Source: an uncultured Nostoc sp. (lineage in GTDB: Bacteria; Cyanobacteriota; Cyanobacteriia; Cyanobacteriales; Nostocaceae). Taken from it: a DNA stretch of 64,000 nucleotides. The notes beneath the pieces are model-generated. The model was not told the DNA's origin and made no database searches. It was given only the letters and a program-made list of their open reading frames with translations. Position 1 is the stretch's first letter. Each line of letters begins with the position of its first letter. Below, piece by piece: positions 51,623 through 62,460 of the stretch. Where the stretch lies: the NCBI RefSeq assembly GCF_937863485.1, contig NZ_CALMFY010000014.1, forward strand, positions 62,001 to 126,000. The letters are read 5' to 3'. Both the position numbers and the translations under genes were made by a program.

Positions 51623-54190
51623 ATGGCAAAACAGTTAAACCTTCTCTCAACGGGACAGGTCATTACAACAGCCCTGCACACGGAGATGCAACGGTCTTAT
51701 CTAGAATATGCCATGAGCGTGATTGTCGGGCGAGCGCTACCAGACGTGCGTGATGGCTTAAAACCAGTGCATCGTCGCATTCTGTATGCAATGCACGAAC
51801 TTGGTTTAATACCAGATAGACCTTATCGAAAATGTGCCCGTGTAGTAGGTGATGTGTTAGGTAAATACCATCCTCACGGCGACCAATCAGTTTACGATGC
51901 TTTAGTAAGGCTGGTGCAGGACTTTTCTAGCCGCTATCCTTTACTAGCAGGACACGGTAACTTTGGCAGCGTCGATAATGACCCGCCAGCGGCGATGCGC
52001 TACACAGAAACGCGCCTCGCACCCATCAGCCATGAGGGAATGCTGACAGAAATTGGCGAAGAAACTGTGGAATTTGTCGGGAACTTTGATAATTCCCAGC
52101 AAGAACCAACGGTGCTACCCGCTCAGTTGCCGTTTCTGTTGCTGAATGGCTGTTCTGGTATTGCTGTGGGCATGGCGACAAATGTACCACCGCACAACTT
52201 GGGGGAAATTGTCGATGGGTTAATTGCCTTTATCGACAACCCAGATTTGTCAGATGAAAAGTTATTCGAGTTAATTCCAGGGCCAGACTTTCCCACTGGT
52301 GGGGAAATAATTGGTGAGACTGGAATTCGGGAAGCATACACCACAGGTAAGGGTGGGATTTTACTGCGGGGAGTTGCGACTCTAGAAGAAATTCCAGCCA
52401 CTAAGGGAAGCAAGCGACGGACGGCAATTATCATTACAGAATTGCCATATCAAGTGAATAAGGCTGCCTGGATTGAGAAGGTAGCGGACTTAGTAAATCA
52501 AGGTCGCCTGCAAGGAATTTCTGATCTTCGGGATGAGAGCGATCGCGAAGGGATGCGGGTAGTAATTGAACTCAAACGCGATACCAATCCCCAAGAAGTT
52601 CTCCAGCATTTATATCACCAAACTGCTTTGCAAATGACTTTTGGGGCAATTCTTCTAGCAATAGTAGATGGACAACCCCGCCAGTTAAGTTTGCGTCAAC
52701 TGTTGCAGGAGTTTTTGAGTTTCCGAGAACAGACGCTGAACCGTCGCTACAATTACGAGTTGGGGAAGGCCCAAAGTCGTGTGCAGTTGGTGGAAGGTTT
52801 ACTCAAAGCACTATCTAATTTGGATCAGGTAATTGAAATTTTACGGCAAGCTCCCGATGGAAGTACGGCAAAAATAAATCTTTGTAGCAGACTGGATTTG
52901 AGTGAGGTACAAGGAGATGCAATTTTGGCTATGCCATTGCGCCGCCTCACCAGTTTAGAACAGCAAAATTTGCAGCAGGAATTTGAGCAGCTAAGTGAAC
53001 AAATTAGATTGTTAGAGCAATTGCTCAATGATCGCCGAGAATTACTCAAGGCGCTGAAAAAAGATTTGCGATCGCTCAAGCGCAAGTACAGTGATCCGCG
53101 GCGGACAAAACTAGCGCCTACCAGTAGCGAGACAAGGATACAAGAGGATAAAGGGATAAGGGGACAAGGAGTAGAGGATGGTGAGGAAAATCCAAAATCC
53201 AAAATCCAAAATCCAAAATTAGAACAGCCAGCAGAGGAAGCGGTTTTAGAGTTTACCCAACGGGGTTATGTCCGCCGCACTCAGCCATCTGGGAGAAAGT
53301 CAAAAGCTGAAAATGGTCTACATGATAATGACTTCATTATCCAAACAGTGTTGACCAATACAGAGAAAGACTTGCTAATACTAACTGCTGGCGGCAAAGT
53401 CTACCCTGTGAATGTGGGAGAAATTCCCCCAACCACTGGACGTTCTCCACGGGGAAAACCTTTGATTACTATGCTCAGTAGTACTGCTCAAGGTGCTCAA
53501 GAAGCTGTGGTCAGCCGCTTTTTGCTCCCGGAAAATCTTGAAACTAGCCAGATGATTCTTTTAACAAAACAGGGACGAATTAAGCGTCTGTCTCTGGGAG
53601 AATTTACTGACCTGACTCGGCGCGGAATCACGATTTTGAAGCTCAAAGACGATGATGAATTGTCATTTACCCAGTTCACCACTCCAGGGGAGCATCTGAT
53701 TTTAGCTAGTTCAGGTGGGCGACTGTTGCGCTTTGCAGTCAATGATGAACAATTACCGATTATGGGTCGCACAGCGATGGGTTTACAAGCATTTCGGCTA
53801 TTGAAAAATCAGCAAATGGTTGGCTGTGTCACTGTCGCCAAAGATGACCAGCTGCTGTTAGTTACTCAAGAAGGATATGCAAAGCGGATGGCTGCGAGTC
53901 AGTTAAGAGCGGCTAATCGCGGTGATTTAGGCACGCAAGCGCTGAAATTTGCCAGCAAAACCGACAACTTAGCTGGTATGGTCATGGCGATGCCTTCTCT
54001 ACGAGACGCTACGCGAACGGCGGGCTACGCCAACGCATCTGGCGAGATAGCTTTAGTGACGAATAAAGAGCGGGTAGTGCGGATACCTGTGGAAACAGTG
54101 CCAATCTTAGGTAGAGATGTCAAAGGTGAAAGCATCCTCCAACTCAACCGCGATGAAAAAATCATCACCGTCGCTGAAGTGCGAACTTAA
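51623..54190 (+). CDS. gyrA: DNA gyrase subunit A
   Basis: An 855-residue type II topoisomerase subunit that breaks and rejoins DNA. The active Tyr is Y127 in [10 protein letters not shown]; the quinolone-region [20 protein letters not shown] is typical. The N-terminal domain ends near residue 490, the C-terminal beta-pinwheel starts near 535. Two in-frame insertions are repeat-derived: about residues 498-533 (with four AAAATCC heptamers, 53187-53219) in the linker, and about 790-807 (53989-54043) within a pinwheel loop. GGG-type ribosome site is weak. gyrB lies about 4 kb away, on the other strand. Confidence 0.95.
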   Translation: MAKQLNLLSTGQVITTALHTEMQRSYLEYAMSVIVGRALPDVRDGLKPVHRRILYAMHELGLIPDRPYRKCARVVGDVLGKYHPHGDQSVYDALVRLVQDFSSRYPLLAGHGNFGSVDNDPPAAMRYTETRLAPISHEGMLTEIGEETVEFVGNFDNSQQEPTVLPAQLPFLLLNGCSGIAVGMATNVPPHNLGEIVDGLIAFIDNPDLSDEKLFELIPGPDFPTGGEIIGETGIREAYTTGKGGILLRGVATLEEIPATKGSKRRTAIIITELPYQVNKAAWIEKVADLVNQGRLQGISDLRDESDREGMRVVIELKRDTNPQEVLQHLYHQTALQMTFGAILLAIVDGQPRQLSLRQLLQEFLSFREQTLNRRYNYELGKAQSRVQLVEGLLKALSNLDQVIEILRQAPDGSTAKINLCSRLDLSEVQGDAILAMPLRRLTSLEQQNLQQEFEQLSEQIRLLEQLLNDRRELLKALKKDLRSLKRKYSDPRRTKLAPTSSETRIQEDKGIRGQGVEDGEENPKSKIQNPKLEQPAEEAVLEFTQRGYVRRTQPSGRKSKAENGLHDNDFIIQTVLTNTEKDLLILTAGGKVYPVNVGEIPPTTGRSPRGKPLITMLSSTAQGAQEAVVSRFLLPENLETSQMILLTKQGRIKRLSLGEFTDLTRRGITILKLKDDDELSFTQFTTPGEHLILASSGGRLLRFAVNDEQLPIMGRTAMGLQAFRLLKNQQMVGCVTVAKDDQLLLVTQEGYAKRMAASQLRAANRGDLGTQALKFASKTDNLAGMVMAMPSLRDATRTAGYANASGEIALVTNKERVVRIPVETVPILGRDVKGESILQLNRDEKIITVAEVRT
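53187..53219 (+). repeat. AAAATCC heptamer array inside gyrA
   Basis: Four exact AAAATCC units (53187, 53194, 53201, 53208) plus AAAAT. They encode [10 protein letters not shown]. The same heptamer flanks the composite repeat at 39962-40078. Confidence 0.88.
53989..54043 (+). repeat. Small dispersed palindromic repeat inside gyrA
   Basis: CCTTCTCTACGAGACGCTAC then GCGAACGGCGGGCTACGCCA. The first 28 bp match 40009-40036 except for one base. It adds about 18 residues ([18 protein letters not shown]) to a GyrA C-terminal loop without breaking the frame. Confidence 0.85.
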
Positions 54191-54818
54191 TCAAGGTGAG
54201 TTTCTATTTTTGTAGGGCTTGCCTCGAAAAGAAGTCTCCGACTGGGAATGTCTTTCGAGAGGGCTGCCGCCTCCCAAATTGGCAGCATAAAATATTGAGA
54301 TAGTGCTTACCTAAGCTAGATTTAGATCCCCGACTTCTTGAAGAAGTCGGGGATCTGAGCAGCAACTTTTGCTTAGGGATTTCCAACAAATAAATTATCC
54401 AATCTTGTGGGGGATTTTTTTATTTGGAAGTCCCTTAAGTAAACTTGACACTCTGCGGTCTGTTCGCCCAAAGGGCTGTAGGGAGAAGACGCGCAGATTC
54501 TTCAAGATTCCCTTAAAAAGGATAGTCAAATATCCCCCTAAACGCTCAAAACAACTACTAATACGACCAATCCAAAAAAATATTTGACAATTGATATCAA
54601 TAAGCTAATATTGTCTATGATGCTAAAAATCCAAATAGTATTTTTCTACCTCTGTAAATCTAACTGAAGGCAGATGTTTTTATGTGTATAAATCGCTATT
54701 TCTACTTATGTCAAGCTATGGAAACAAAAATATAAAAAATGTTGCTTTTACGAAAATATTTGTTATATTAGTTTACATAAAGCAACAAACCTTAAGAATC
54801 AAATTTGGAGTTCCAGCC
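54191..54818. other. Intergenic region between gyrA and the Hlip gene
   Basis: Contains the hairpin at 54324-54356 and the dispersed piece 54470-54525 (AAGGGCTGTAGGGAGAAGAC) that recurs at about 57838-57885. The right 200 bp are AT-rich and should hold the Hlip promoter; TTGACAATTG at about 54583 is a possible -35, not verified. No gene. Confidence 0.5.
54324..54356. terminator. Hairpin, 16-bp perfect stem
   Basis: AGATCCCCGACTTCTT pairs exactly with AAGAAGTCGGGGATCT around one G. A related copy with a damaged stem is at about 58007-58041. It may end gyrA transcription but is also a dispersed repeat. Confidence 0.7.
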
Positions 54819-55004
54819 ATGACAAATGCAAGCACAACAAAAGTAACTACTCCTATAATTGAAGATCGCAACGCTTGGCGCTGGGGCTTCACCCCACAAG
54901 CAGAAATCTGGAACGGTCGCTTGGCAATGATTGGCTTTTTGGCAGCCGTTTTGGTTGAGCTTTTTTCTGGTCAAGGCTTTCTACATTATTGGGGCATCCT
55001 ATAA
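54819..55004 (+). CDS. High-light-inducible (Hlip/SCP) one-helix protein
   Basis: A 61-residue thylakoid protein of the Hlip family, which binds chlorophyll and carotenoid and protects photosystem assembly under stress. The chlorophyll-binding helix is visible: [20 protein letters not shown] (about 30-49), with the E-x-x-N-x-R-x-A-M motif complete. The start ATG at 54819 follows GGAG by 8 nt; a longer frame from 54684 would add a 45-residue tail without a site. A classic terminator follows. Confidence 0.93.
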   Translation: MTNASTTKVTTPIIEDRNAWRWGFTPQAEIWNGRLAMIGFLAAVLVELFSGQGFLHYWGIL

Positions 55005-55032
55005 GTTTTAATATTCAATATGACCTATAAAT

Positions 55033-55071
55033 AAAAAAACCTGGAGTGCTAATTCACTACCAGGTTTTTTA
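55033..55071 (+). terminator. Rho-independent terminator of the Hlip gene
   Basis: AAAAAACCTGG (55034-55044) pairs with CCAGGTTTTTT (55060-55070), followed by ATTTGTTTGT. It also faces the sigA gene and could serve both. Confidence 0.8.
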
Positions 55072-55121
55072 TTTGTTTGTGATTAGTCATTCGCTTTAAA
55101 CAAATGACTAATGACTAATAA

Positions 55122-56288
55122 TTACCGAATATATTCCTTGAGAACGCTGTTGCGATTTGGATGGCGTAACTTGCGGAGTGCTTTCGCCTCAATTTGACGA
55201 ATCCGTTCGCGGGTGACATTGAAAATCTGTCCAATTTCCTCAAGGGTCTTCATCCGACCATCATCCAAGCCGTAACGCAGTCTGAGGACATCTCGTTCAC
55301 GGGGACTGAGACTGTCGAGGACTTTTTCAAGGTCTTCGCGCAGAAGATTTTTGGAAACTTGGTCTTCTGGTGTCTCACCATCGGATTCAATAAAATCGCC
55401 CAATCGAGAATCTTCTTCTTTCCCAATGGGCGTTTCTAGTGAAATGGGTAACTGGGCGGATTTAGCAATAAACCGCAACTTCTCAATGGTCATTTCCATG
55501 CGAGTGGCGATTTCTTCTTCGGTGGGTTTGCGACCCATTTCTTGAGACAGCAGCTTGGTAGTTTTCTTAATCCGAGAGATGGTTTCGTAGAGGTGAACTG
55601 GAAGGCGAATAGTGCGGGATTGATCTGCGATCGCGCGGGTAATTGCTTGACGAATCCACCAAGTAGCGTATGTAGAGAATTTGTAACCTTTTTCGTGGTC
55701 AAACTTTTCAGCGGCGCGAATCAAACCGAGACTGCCTTCCTGAATCAAATCTTGGAATGACAAACCACGATTCATGTATTTCTTAGCAATTGAAACCACA
55801 AGACGCAGGTTAGATTGCACCATCTTGTCTTTCGCCCTGCGACCAACATGCAGGCGATAACGAAAGGCTGGTAGTGGTAGTTGCACTGCTTCTGCCCATT
55901 CACTATCTCGAGGATCGCGATCCAACTGTTCTGAGAGTCTTTCCCGCACCCTCTCTAATTCCAGCAAATCGGCTATTTTCCGCGCCAATTCAATTTCTTC
56001 GTCTGCCCGCAACAGCCGAATTCTCCCAATTTCTTGCAAGTAAAGCCGAATTGAATCTTCAGTGTAGTGCTTTTTCTTGCTTTGTGTCCGACGACGCGAT
56101 TTAGCGGCTTTTCCAGACTTTGCGTCGTCCTCATCAGACTGAGGCTCTAAAAATTCATCGTCACCTTCATCGATGATCAGCAAGTCCTCTTCATCGTCTA
56201 TTAAGAGTTCTTCTAACTCGAGCTCAGGCTGATTCATTATTTCTAGGTCAGGCTGATAGCTTTCGAGTACGTTGTTAGCCTGGTTCAT
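55122..56288 (-). CDS. sigA: Principal RNA polymerase sigma factor (RpoD/SigA, sigma-70 group 1)
   Basis: A 388-residue sigma-70 factor. Acidic N-terminus (about 20-60), region 1.2 ([16 protein letters not shown]), region 2 ([20 protein letters not shown] with [17 protein letters not shown]), region 3 (about 240-310) and region 4 ([20 protein letters not shown]). Length and the [13 protein letters not shown] end match the cyanobacterial principal factor. It follows a very long upstream spacer (56289-58171), which is usual for this gene and suggests complex promoter control. ATG at 56288. Confidence 0.95.
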   Translation of the reverse strand: MNQANNVLESYQPDLEIMNQPELELEELLIDDEEDLLIIDEGDDEFLEPQSDEDDAKSGKAAKSRRRTQSKKKHYTEDSIRLYLQEIGRIRLLRADEEIELARKIADLLELERVRERLSEQLDRDPRDSEWAEAVQLPLPAFRYRLHVGRRAKDKMVQSNLRLVVSIAKKYMNRGLSFQDLIQEGSLGLIRAAEKFDHEKGYKFSTYATWWIRQAITRAIADQSRTIRLPVHLYETISRIKKTTKLLSQEMGRKPTEEEIATRMEMTIEKLRFIAKSAQLPISLETPIGKEEDSRLGDFIESDGETPEDQVSKNLLREDLEKVLDSLSPRERDVLRLRYGLDDGRMKTLEEIGQIFNVTRERIRQIEAKALRKLRHPNRNSVLKEYIR

Positions 56289-58171
56289 GCCGCGTTCCTC
56301 ATGCTCCTTGCAGAATCAATTACTCAAGATGTGTTTACTGCTCTTTTAAACGAGCTAGTTGTCAATCGAAAATAAGCTTTTTGGCAGATTTGCCAGAAAT
56401 ATTTTCGGACGTTTTGCACCTCCAGTCGGAGGGTTTTTTAGTTTAGTTTAAGCAACTACTAAAGGTGACTTACTCACCTTAGTAAATGTTATATGTGTTG
56501 CTATCACATATTGCTTTCAACTAACTGATCAAAAAAAAGACTCGCCTTTATCAAAAAACTTGCCACTCTATACAAACAAATTCAGACTTTTGGCAGATTT
56601 TCCTATAAAGACTCTTCCGATTGTAGCCTGTTTCACAGAAATTGCACTCTTTTTGTGTATTAATCATGAACTCCCACAGCAATTGTTAGCCACCATTACC
56701 AAAAAGACATTAAAAACGGGAATTATACCCTGAAATTTTTTCTCCACTTTTCGGAATTGCAGTGACGCTCTTATTACATTACGAAGTAAGTACGCTTGCT
56801 TTGTCCGAATTTCATGTATTTTACACAACATTAATTACTTAGAAAGAGGGCATTGGAGGTTAATTCAGACGACAAGTCTTAATTTATCCATTTTTACATT
56901 TCCTTCATAAATTACGCATTCCTTAGACTAAAGCAGGTCTTGACCTTGGGTAAATACAACAAGGGTGATGGTGCTTGCCTGAAAGCAGTTAACCTTCTGC
57001 GTACTAATTACCTTAACTGAGGAGTTGAGGCTGTGGCATAATCAACCTGATAGCAGATCAATTTAGGTTTAACTAATTCGGCCTTATTCACAGGTTAGCG
57101 CACTGTGGCGATTTCAGCCCTATGAAACTTGACAAACTCTTCTTATTGTATACAAAGATATTTTAATCAATTCAAAAACGATTTGTCTGCGAACTTACCA
57201 ATATAGTCCTATTTAAGACAAAAGTTTATTAGATACATACGATACAATAGCGATCGCGACCGTAGTACATGAAGATATTAACAAGTTTTCAGCCAGATGG
57301 TGCCTGCTTCCAACAGCCATCACCTCGAACAGAGAGAACCCAGAAGATTGCCTAATGATTTGGTTACAAAGCTTTTTTGCGTAATTAAATTGTAAATTTA
57401 AATACTTTTGTTTCGGTAATTTTCTGTCATCTTATTATCAGAAATCCTCAAGATATTTAATTAATTGCTGTTTGATAAATGATATTCAGTTATTTTCTTA
57501 AAGCATAACAAATGTGTTTATAACTGGTGGGCCAAATTAATTAGCCAGTCAGTGCAGAAAGTATTGTCTGACTAAATTTCCAATAAAGTTGGTAGTTTTG
57601 CTAACAATAAAAATTGAACTTTTGTAAAATATTGACAATAAGCAAATTATATGAATATGAGCACTCATTTAACGCCCTTCTCACATTGCCAGAGGCTAGT
57701 ACGCCACGGCGGAAATAGAGCAACCGTTTAAAAACCCTAAAGAGCTTATTCCGTAATACTTTTGACTTTTGACTTCCGCCTTGCGGTACTAGCGCCTGCC
57801 GTAGGATGCCCGAACGCAAGTGCATCTTTTCTCTTGAGAAGGGCTGTAGGGAGAAGACCGCGCCCGTTCCCCTTAAAAAGGCTTGCTCTAATTCCCTCCT
57901 TTTTAAGAAGGGTTAGGGAAGATCAAGCCTTAACGCAGGCGTATTGGAATATAAAGTCTTTACCAAAAGTCTGTTCCAGGAATCTTAATCAATACTTGAA
58001 AGCCACAGATTCCCGACAACTTTTACGAAGTCGGGGATCTTGTTTTTTACGAATGATTTAGGACTGCTATAGATTAAATGGGATGTAGACACTATAAAAA
58101 AGGTAATGGGCGATACGTTTTTACCCATTACCAATGTCACAAATTATTGGAGTAGTGTTAGGGAATTGATA
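56289..58171. other. Long intergenic region upstream of sigA
   Basis: About 1.9 kb without a convincing gene. CACCTCCAGTCGGAGGGT followed by TTTTTT (about 56417-56438) is a stem plus T-run on the plus strand. The MITE-like copy C is at 57696-57792, a dispersed piece at 57838-57885, and the 18-bp repeat GATTTAGGACTGCTATAG at 58055-58072. A frame at 57601-57825 (-) is mostly MITE sequence and is rejected. Promoters of sigA are expected in the left half but not located. Confidence 0.5.
57696..57792 (-). mobile_element. MITE-like element, copy C
   Basis: 97 bp, bounded by CTAGTAC and GTACTAG. On the minus strand it begins CTAGTACCGCAAGGCGGAAG like copies A and B, has one AAAAGTC heptamer plus AAAAGTATTACGGAATAAGC as in copy A, and ends in the other terminal repeat. 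Copies A and B have three heptamers, so heptamer number varies between copies. Confidence 0.82.
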
Positions 58172-60109
58172 TTAGATATCTAGATCGGTGAAGTTGAGCT
58201 TAGAACCATAAGTTTCGATGAATTCTCGTCTGGGTGCAACACGATCGCCCATTAAAATTGTGAAGATGCGATCAGCTTCTGCGGCATCCTCAATTTCGAC
58301 TTGCTTCATTTTGCGAGTCTCTGGGTTCATGGTGGTGTCCCAGAGTTGTTGTGGCATCATTTCACCCAAACCTTTGAAGCGTTGGATGGTATAGTTAGCG
58401 TTAGCAGGGAATTTGGCGATTGCTTGATTTTTTTCGCGATCGCTATAGCAGTACTCATGATTACGTCCCCGTTCTACTTTATACAGTGGGGGACAAGCAA
58501 TATAAATAAAGCCTTGTTCGATCAGCGATCGCTGATATCGATAGAAGAATGTTAACAACAAAGTCCGGATGTGCGCTCCATCTACGTCAGCGTCCGTCAT
58601 GATCACTATGCGGTGATAGCGCAGTTGAGTGGAATCGAATTCATCACCTTTGACACCTAAACCAAGTGCTGTAATTAACGCTTGGACTTCGTTATTTTTA
58701 TAGATTTTAGCATCGTCGGTTTTTTCAATGTTGAGAATTTTACCACGTAGAGGCAAGATAGCTTGAGTGCGGCGATCGCGCCCTTGTTTGGCACTCCCAC
58801 CGGCTGAATCCCCTTCCACGATAAATATCTCAGATTCACTGGGGTCACGAGAACTGCAATCTGCCAATTTGCCAGGTAACGGCGAAGATTCCAGTACTGA
58901 TTTGCGTCGAACTAATTCCCGCGCATGACGCGCTGCTTCTGCAGCTTTGAAAGCTTGGATAGCTTTATCTAAAATTGAGTCTGCGATCGCAGGATGAAAT
59001 TCTAGGTATTCGGTGAGGACTTCTCCCACCAGAGAATCAACAATTCCTCTAACTTCGGTGTTACCGAGTTTAGTCTTGGTTTGTCCTTCAAATTCTGGGT
59101 CTGGGACTTTAACGGAAATAACCGCAGTTAGACCTTCGCGGACGTGTTCACCACTGAGGTTTGGTTCATTCTCTTTAATTTTATTGCGCTTGCGGGCGAT
59201 CGCATTTAATGTCCGAGTCAGAACTGCTTTCAACCCTTCTAAGTGCGTACCACCATCAACGGTACGAATGTTGTTGGCAAAACCCAGCACATTATCCGTG
59301 TAAGCATCAGTACACCACTGCAAAGAAACTTCCACTTGTACATTGTTCCGTTCCCCCTGCACATAGATAATTTCTTCATGCAGCGGCTGCTTCTCACGGT
59401 TCATGTAAGCGATGTATTCTTTAATACCACCCTTGTAATTGTAGGATTCTACTTTCGGTGTATCGCTTTTTAGCAGTTCTAAACGATGGTCAGTAAAGGT
59501 AATTTTGACACCTGCATTCAGATACGCCAACTCCCGTAGGCGACCTGATAAAGTGATGTAATCAAACTCAATATTAATTGTAAAGATTTGGGTATCTGGC
59601 TTAAAGGTGACAGAAGTTCCGGTTCTAGCTTCTTTGTAAGGCTTGACTTGCAATTCTGTAACTGGGATACCGCGTTCATAGCGTTGAATATGAACCTTTT
59701 TATCTCGCCAAACCGTAACTTCTACAACCTCAGATAGGGCATTAACAACAGAAATACCAACCCCGTGCAATCCTCCAGAAACTTTGTAACCACCGCCGCC
59801 AAACTTACCACCAGCGTGCAGTACCGTCATCACGGTTTCCAAAGCCGATTTCCCCGTGCGCGAGTGAGTATCAATGGGAATACCGCGACCATCATCTGTT
59901 ACAGTCACGGAACCATCAGCGTTGAGATCCACCTCTATATGGGTGCAATAACCCGCTAAAGCCTCATCGATTGAATTGTCCACCACCTCGTAAACTAAAT
60001 GGTGGAGTCCTCGCGGCCCGGTAGTACCGATGTACATTCCTGGTCGTTTGCGGACGGCTTCCAGACCTTCCAGAACTTGAATCTGATCGGCACTGTAACT
60101 GCTCGTCAT
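58172..60109 (-). CDS. gyrB: DNA gyrase subunit B
   Basis: A 645-residue ATPase subunit of gyrase. GHKL ATPase residues: [24 protein letters not shown], and [15 protein letters not shown]. The toprim domain has [17 protein letters not shown] and [20 protein letters not shown]. The C-terminal [20 protein letters not shown] is complete. Start is ATG at 60109 with GGAGAG 7 nt upstream; the longer frame adds 25 hydrophobic residues that no GyrB has. Divergent from miaA. Confidence 0.96.
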   Translation of the reverse strand: MTSSYSADQIQVLEGLEAVRKRPGMYIGTTGPRGLHHLVYEVVDNSIDEALAGYCTHIEVDLNADGSVTVTDDGRGIPIDTHSRTGKSALETVMTVLHAGGKFGGGGYKVSGGLHGVGISVVNALSEVVEVTVWRDKKVHIQRYERGIPVTELQVKPYKEARTGTSVTFKPDTQIFTINIEFDYITLSGRLRELAYLNAGVKITFTDHRLELLKSDTPKVESYNYKGGIKEYIAYMNREKQPLHEEIIYVQGERNNVQVEVSLQWCTDAYTDNVLGFANNIRTVDGGTHLEGLKAVLTRTLNAIARKRNKIKENEPNLSGEHVREGLTAVISVKVPDPEFEGQTKTKLGNTEVRGIVDSLVGEVLTEYLEFHPAIADSILDKAIQAFKAAEAARHARELVRRKSVLESSPLPGKLADCSSRDPSESEIFIVEGDSAGGSAKQGRDRRTQAILPLRGKILNIEKTDDAKIYKNNEVQALITALGLGVKGDEFDSTQLRYHRIVIMTDADVDGAHIRTLLLTFFYRYQRSLIEQGFIYIACPPLYKVERGRNHEYCYSDREKNQAIAKFPANANYTIQRFKGLGEMMPQQLWDTTMNPETRKMKQVEIEDAAEADRIFTILMGDRVAPRREFIETYGSKLNFTDLDI

Positions 60110-60291
60110 GTAAACTCTCCTGATGCGTGGGGTTGAACTCGCCAAAAGGCAAATGAAAGTCAAAACACTCCAAAATTGTAACACAAAAGCCTTGCTGGCG
60201 TCTGTAGGGCATTTTCAAGAGAAGTTTATACAGGGGTTGCACTGCCGTGGAAGAGGACGAGGATGAGCCGGATAAGGGAGATGAGGAAGAA

Positions 60292-61197
60292 ATGACTAAA
60301 TTAATTGTGATATGTGGGGCGACGGCAACGGGTAAGTCAGGTTTAGCTTTGGCTTTGGCAATGCGGTTGGGTTCTGTAATTCTCAGTGCCGATTCTCGTC
60401 AAGTTTACCGTGAGTTTGATATTGGTACGGCTAAAGCAACTGTGGTTCAACAAAAATTAGTGCCGCACTATCTAATAGATATCTGCGATCCAACAGAGAT
60501 GATGACAGTAGCAGACTACCAGGGGCAAACACAAGCTTTAATTGCTTCTGTTGATGTTACACCACTTTTACTAGTTGGTGGTACTGGTTTATATATACGC
60601 TCTATTGTCCAAGGGATGAGAATTCCTAGAGTCGCACCGCAAATAGAATTGCGATCGCAACTTGAATCTCTCGGTCAGCCTCAACTCTACGCAATGTTAC
60701 AACAAGTTGACCCTGTTGCAGCACAAAAAATTCATGCTCATGATTCAGTGCGAACTTTAAGGGGATTAGAGGTATATTATGTTACTGGATATCCAATTTC
60801 AGAACAACAAGGGGAGAATCCACCAAATTATCCAATTTTGCAAATAGGTTTGGATTGCGATGTTGAAAAGTTGAGAAATCGGATTAAACAGCGTACCGAG
60901 CAAATGATAGCAGATGGTTTGGTCGCTGAAGTGGAGTATCTTTGTCAAAAATATGGCGCTGATTTGTCTTTGTTGAATACTTTGGGTTATCAAGAAATTA
61001 AGCAATATTTGGCTGGGGATATTTCTTTCGATGAAGCGAAAGAATTAACAATTTTGCATACACGGCAATTTGCCAAGCGACAACGCACTTGGTTTCGAGC
61101 ATATCCGCAAATTGAATGGTTTGATGCAGATGATCCTGATTTATTAGAAAAGGTTTGGCATCGGATAAATGAGTTTATAAGTTGCACAAATTCCTAA
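60292..61197 (+). CDS. miaA: tRNA dimethylallyltransferase
   Basis: A 301-residue enzyme that adds dimethylallyl to A37 of tRNAs reading UNN codons. P-loop GATATGKS at residues 9-16, then the Asp/Ser motif SADSRQVYREFDIGTAK and GGTGLYIRSIVQGM; C-terminal TRQFAKRQRTWFR is intact. ATG at 60292 has GAGG 6 nt upstream; an in-frame GTG at 60247 would add 15 almost purely acidic residues and is unlikely. Ends 15 nt before a stem-loop. Confidence 0.95.
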   Translation: MTKLIVICGATATGKSGLALALAMRLGSVILSADSRQVYREFDIGTAKATVVQQKLVPHYLIDICDPTEMMTVADYQGQTQALIASVDVTPLLLVGGTGLYIRSIVQGMRIPRVAPQIELRSQLESLGQPQLYAMLQQVDPVAAQKIHAHDSVRTLRGLEVYYVTGYPISEQQGENPPNYPILQIGLDCDVEKLRNRIKQRTEQMIADGLVAEVEYLCQKYGADLSLLNTLGYQEIKQYLAGDISFDEAKELTILHTRQFAKRQRTWFRAYPQIEWFDADDPDLLEKVWHRINEFISCTNS

Positions 61198-61211
61198 TAA
61201 TTTTTTGCTCA

Positions 61212-61244
61212 TGTAAAGACGTAAAAAAACTTTGCGTCTTTACA
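61212..61244. terminator. Stem-loop between convergent miaA and Uma2 genes
   Basis: TGTAAAGACG pairs exactly with CGTCTTTACA across a loop containing an A-run. Works for either strand; lies 14 nt after the miaA stop and 10 nt after the Uma2 stop. Confidence 0.7.
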
Positions 61245-61253
61245 GCGAGTCTT

Positions 61254-61961
61254 CTAGAGAGTGTCGGGATCTACGCCCATAGCCCGTAGCCTATCTGCTA
61301 GTAATTGGATGCGTTGTTCTGCTTGTTCGGCACGTTGTCGTTCCTGTTCAGCGCGTTCATCCCCAGTCAGCAAAACAGTACCATCTTGGTAGCACCAGCG
61401 TAACCAAGTATCTTGTCTATCTTCAAATGTACTTTCCCACAAAGTTACGCCTAAACCAACTTGTTCTAACCAATTTTCTGAAGTTTCAAAGTAGCGCCTT
61501 CCCCTAAGTTCATAAACGCGTAGTACTTGTTCTCCTAATTGCTGATTCGGATCATATACGATGTAGTAACTTGCCCGCATATGTTCATAAATTTGCAGCT
61601 TTTTGCCCAGTTCATCACCTTCTTTGTTAGAGACAATTTCGAGGACAACTTCTGGTGGTTTGCCAAAACGCCAAACCATATAACAACGATTTTGTTTCTC
61701 CCACCAATTTTCAGGTACTTGGACATCTAAGCTGAGAAATATATCAGGTACAATTGCAGGTTGTCCGTCTGTATGGTAGATGCCGACATTTGCTGCTGCT
61801 AAAAAAGTCTGCTGCTGTAGAGAACTATAAAGAGATCCAACCAAGAGGCGTTGTTGTTTTTCCGAAGCAAAATTGTCCACAGGTGTATCATCTTCAGTCA
61901 CTAGCTGGTTGGCATCTGGCACATAGTAATCATCATTATTGATTAGAACTTGCTGAACCAT
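61254..61961 (-). CDS. Uma2-family putative endonuclease (DUF820), coiled-coil tail
   Basis: A 235-residue PD-(D/E)XK-type protein. Core residues: PAIVPDIFLSLDV (D), PEVVLEIVSNKEGDELGKKL (E and K), then YYIVYDPNQ. The tail (about 205-230) is a short Glu/Gln/Arg coiled coil ERAEQERQRAEQAEQRIQLL, common in this branch, ending in the family phrase RLRAMGVDPDTL. No partner gene. Role unproven. Confidence 0.9.
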   Translation of the reverse strand: MVQQVLINNDDYYVPDANQLVTEDDTPVDNFASEKQQRLLVGSLYSSLQQQTFLAAANVGIYHTDGQPAIVPDIFLSLDVQVPENWWEKQNRCYMVWRFGKPPEVVLEIVSNKEGDELGKKLQIYEHMRASYYIVYDPNQQLGEQVLRVYELRGRRYFETSENWLEQVGLGVTLWESTFEDRQDTWLRWCYQDGTVLLTGDERAEQERQRAEQAEQRIQLLADRLRAMGVDPDTL

Positions 61962-62232
61962 GACTTTATGCAGTATTTGAGAGCGTTATTTCTAGGTTAG
62001 TTGATTGGGGATGGGAAGGTGCACTGACTCAATATTTTATACTGAAAAATTGTGAGGAGTAGTCATCAATGGAATCTTTTTCAGAACTTGTGAACTTAAG
62101 CAAGCAATAACAGTGTGTCACCCCAGACACCATTGGCTTACAGAACTTCATGCTAGCTAAAGATGAGTGCGAACGCCTACCATCCAACCATCTAAATTAT
62201 TGCTAAAGATGCGTGCGATTGATTTAGGATTG
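61962..62232. other. Spacer between Uma2 gene and PIN toxin
   Basis: No gene. The right end carries the dispersed repeat GATTTAGGATTGCTATAG (62221-62238), which overlaps the stop of the PIN gene. GATGCGTGCGAT and GATGAGTGCGAACG (62163-62220) form a loose direct repeat. Confidence 0.5.
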
Positions 62233-62238
62233 CTATAG
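62221..62238. repeat. 18-bp dispersed repeat at the end of the PIN gene
   Basis: Matches 58055-58072 except for one base, and the reverse of 30511-30526 over 16 bases. CTATAG inside it supplies the minus-strand TAG that ends the PIN frame at 62233-62235. Confidence 0.75.
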
Positions 62239-62460
62239 TTGTAGATTATTCACTCGCTGTTGAGTTTCGATTAAATTAAGAAGCGACGAGCTTAAATTTA
62301 GCTTACCAAGCTGAGATTTTATTTGTAATTCCCAGACACTAGCCATGCTAACTACCCAAAAATTGTTAGTATCAATTAATAAATTTCTAACTCTGTGGGA
62401 TAGTTTCTCTGGGTTTCCTGCTGACCAAATAATTACGTGAGTGTCTAATAACAGTTTCAT
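62233..62460 (-). pseudogene. Truncated PIN-domain toxin (VapC-like)
   Basis: 75 residues starting LLLDTHVIIWSAG (first catalytic Asp, about D6) and SVWELQIKSQLGKL (conserved Glu, about 44), the N-terminal half of a VapC-type RNase of about 125-130 residues. The second acidic cluster (usually near HRDPFDRxL) is missing because the frame ends at the dispersed repeat at 62221-62238. No continuation is readable beyond. It overlaps the antitoxin gene by 4 nt (ATGA), the normal toxin-antitoxin coupling. Probably inactive as a nuclease. Confidence 0.7.

Noticed and set aside
54560-54790. HLR1/RpaB-type light-response site upstream of the Hlip gene
   Set aside because: Only isolated half-like matches (for example GTTTACATAA) were found, not the paired repeat.
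54684-54818. N-terminal extension of the Hlip protein
   Set aside because: The family starts at the ATG at 54819, which has its own Shine-Dalgarno.
57601-57825. 74-residue minus-strand gene
   Set aside because: Most of it is read from MITE-like copy C; composition is repeat-derived.
60247-60291. Acidic N-terminal extension of MiaA from GTG
   Set aside because: Not a family feature; the ATG at 60292 has a good ribosome site.
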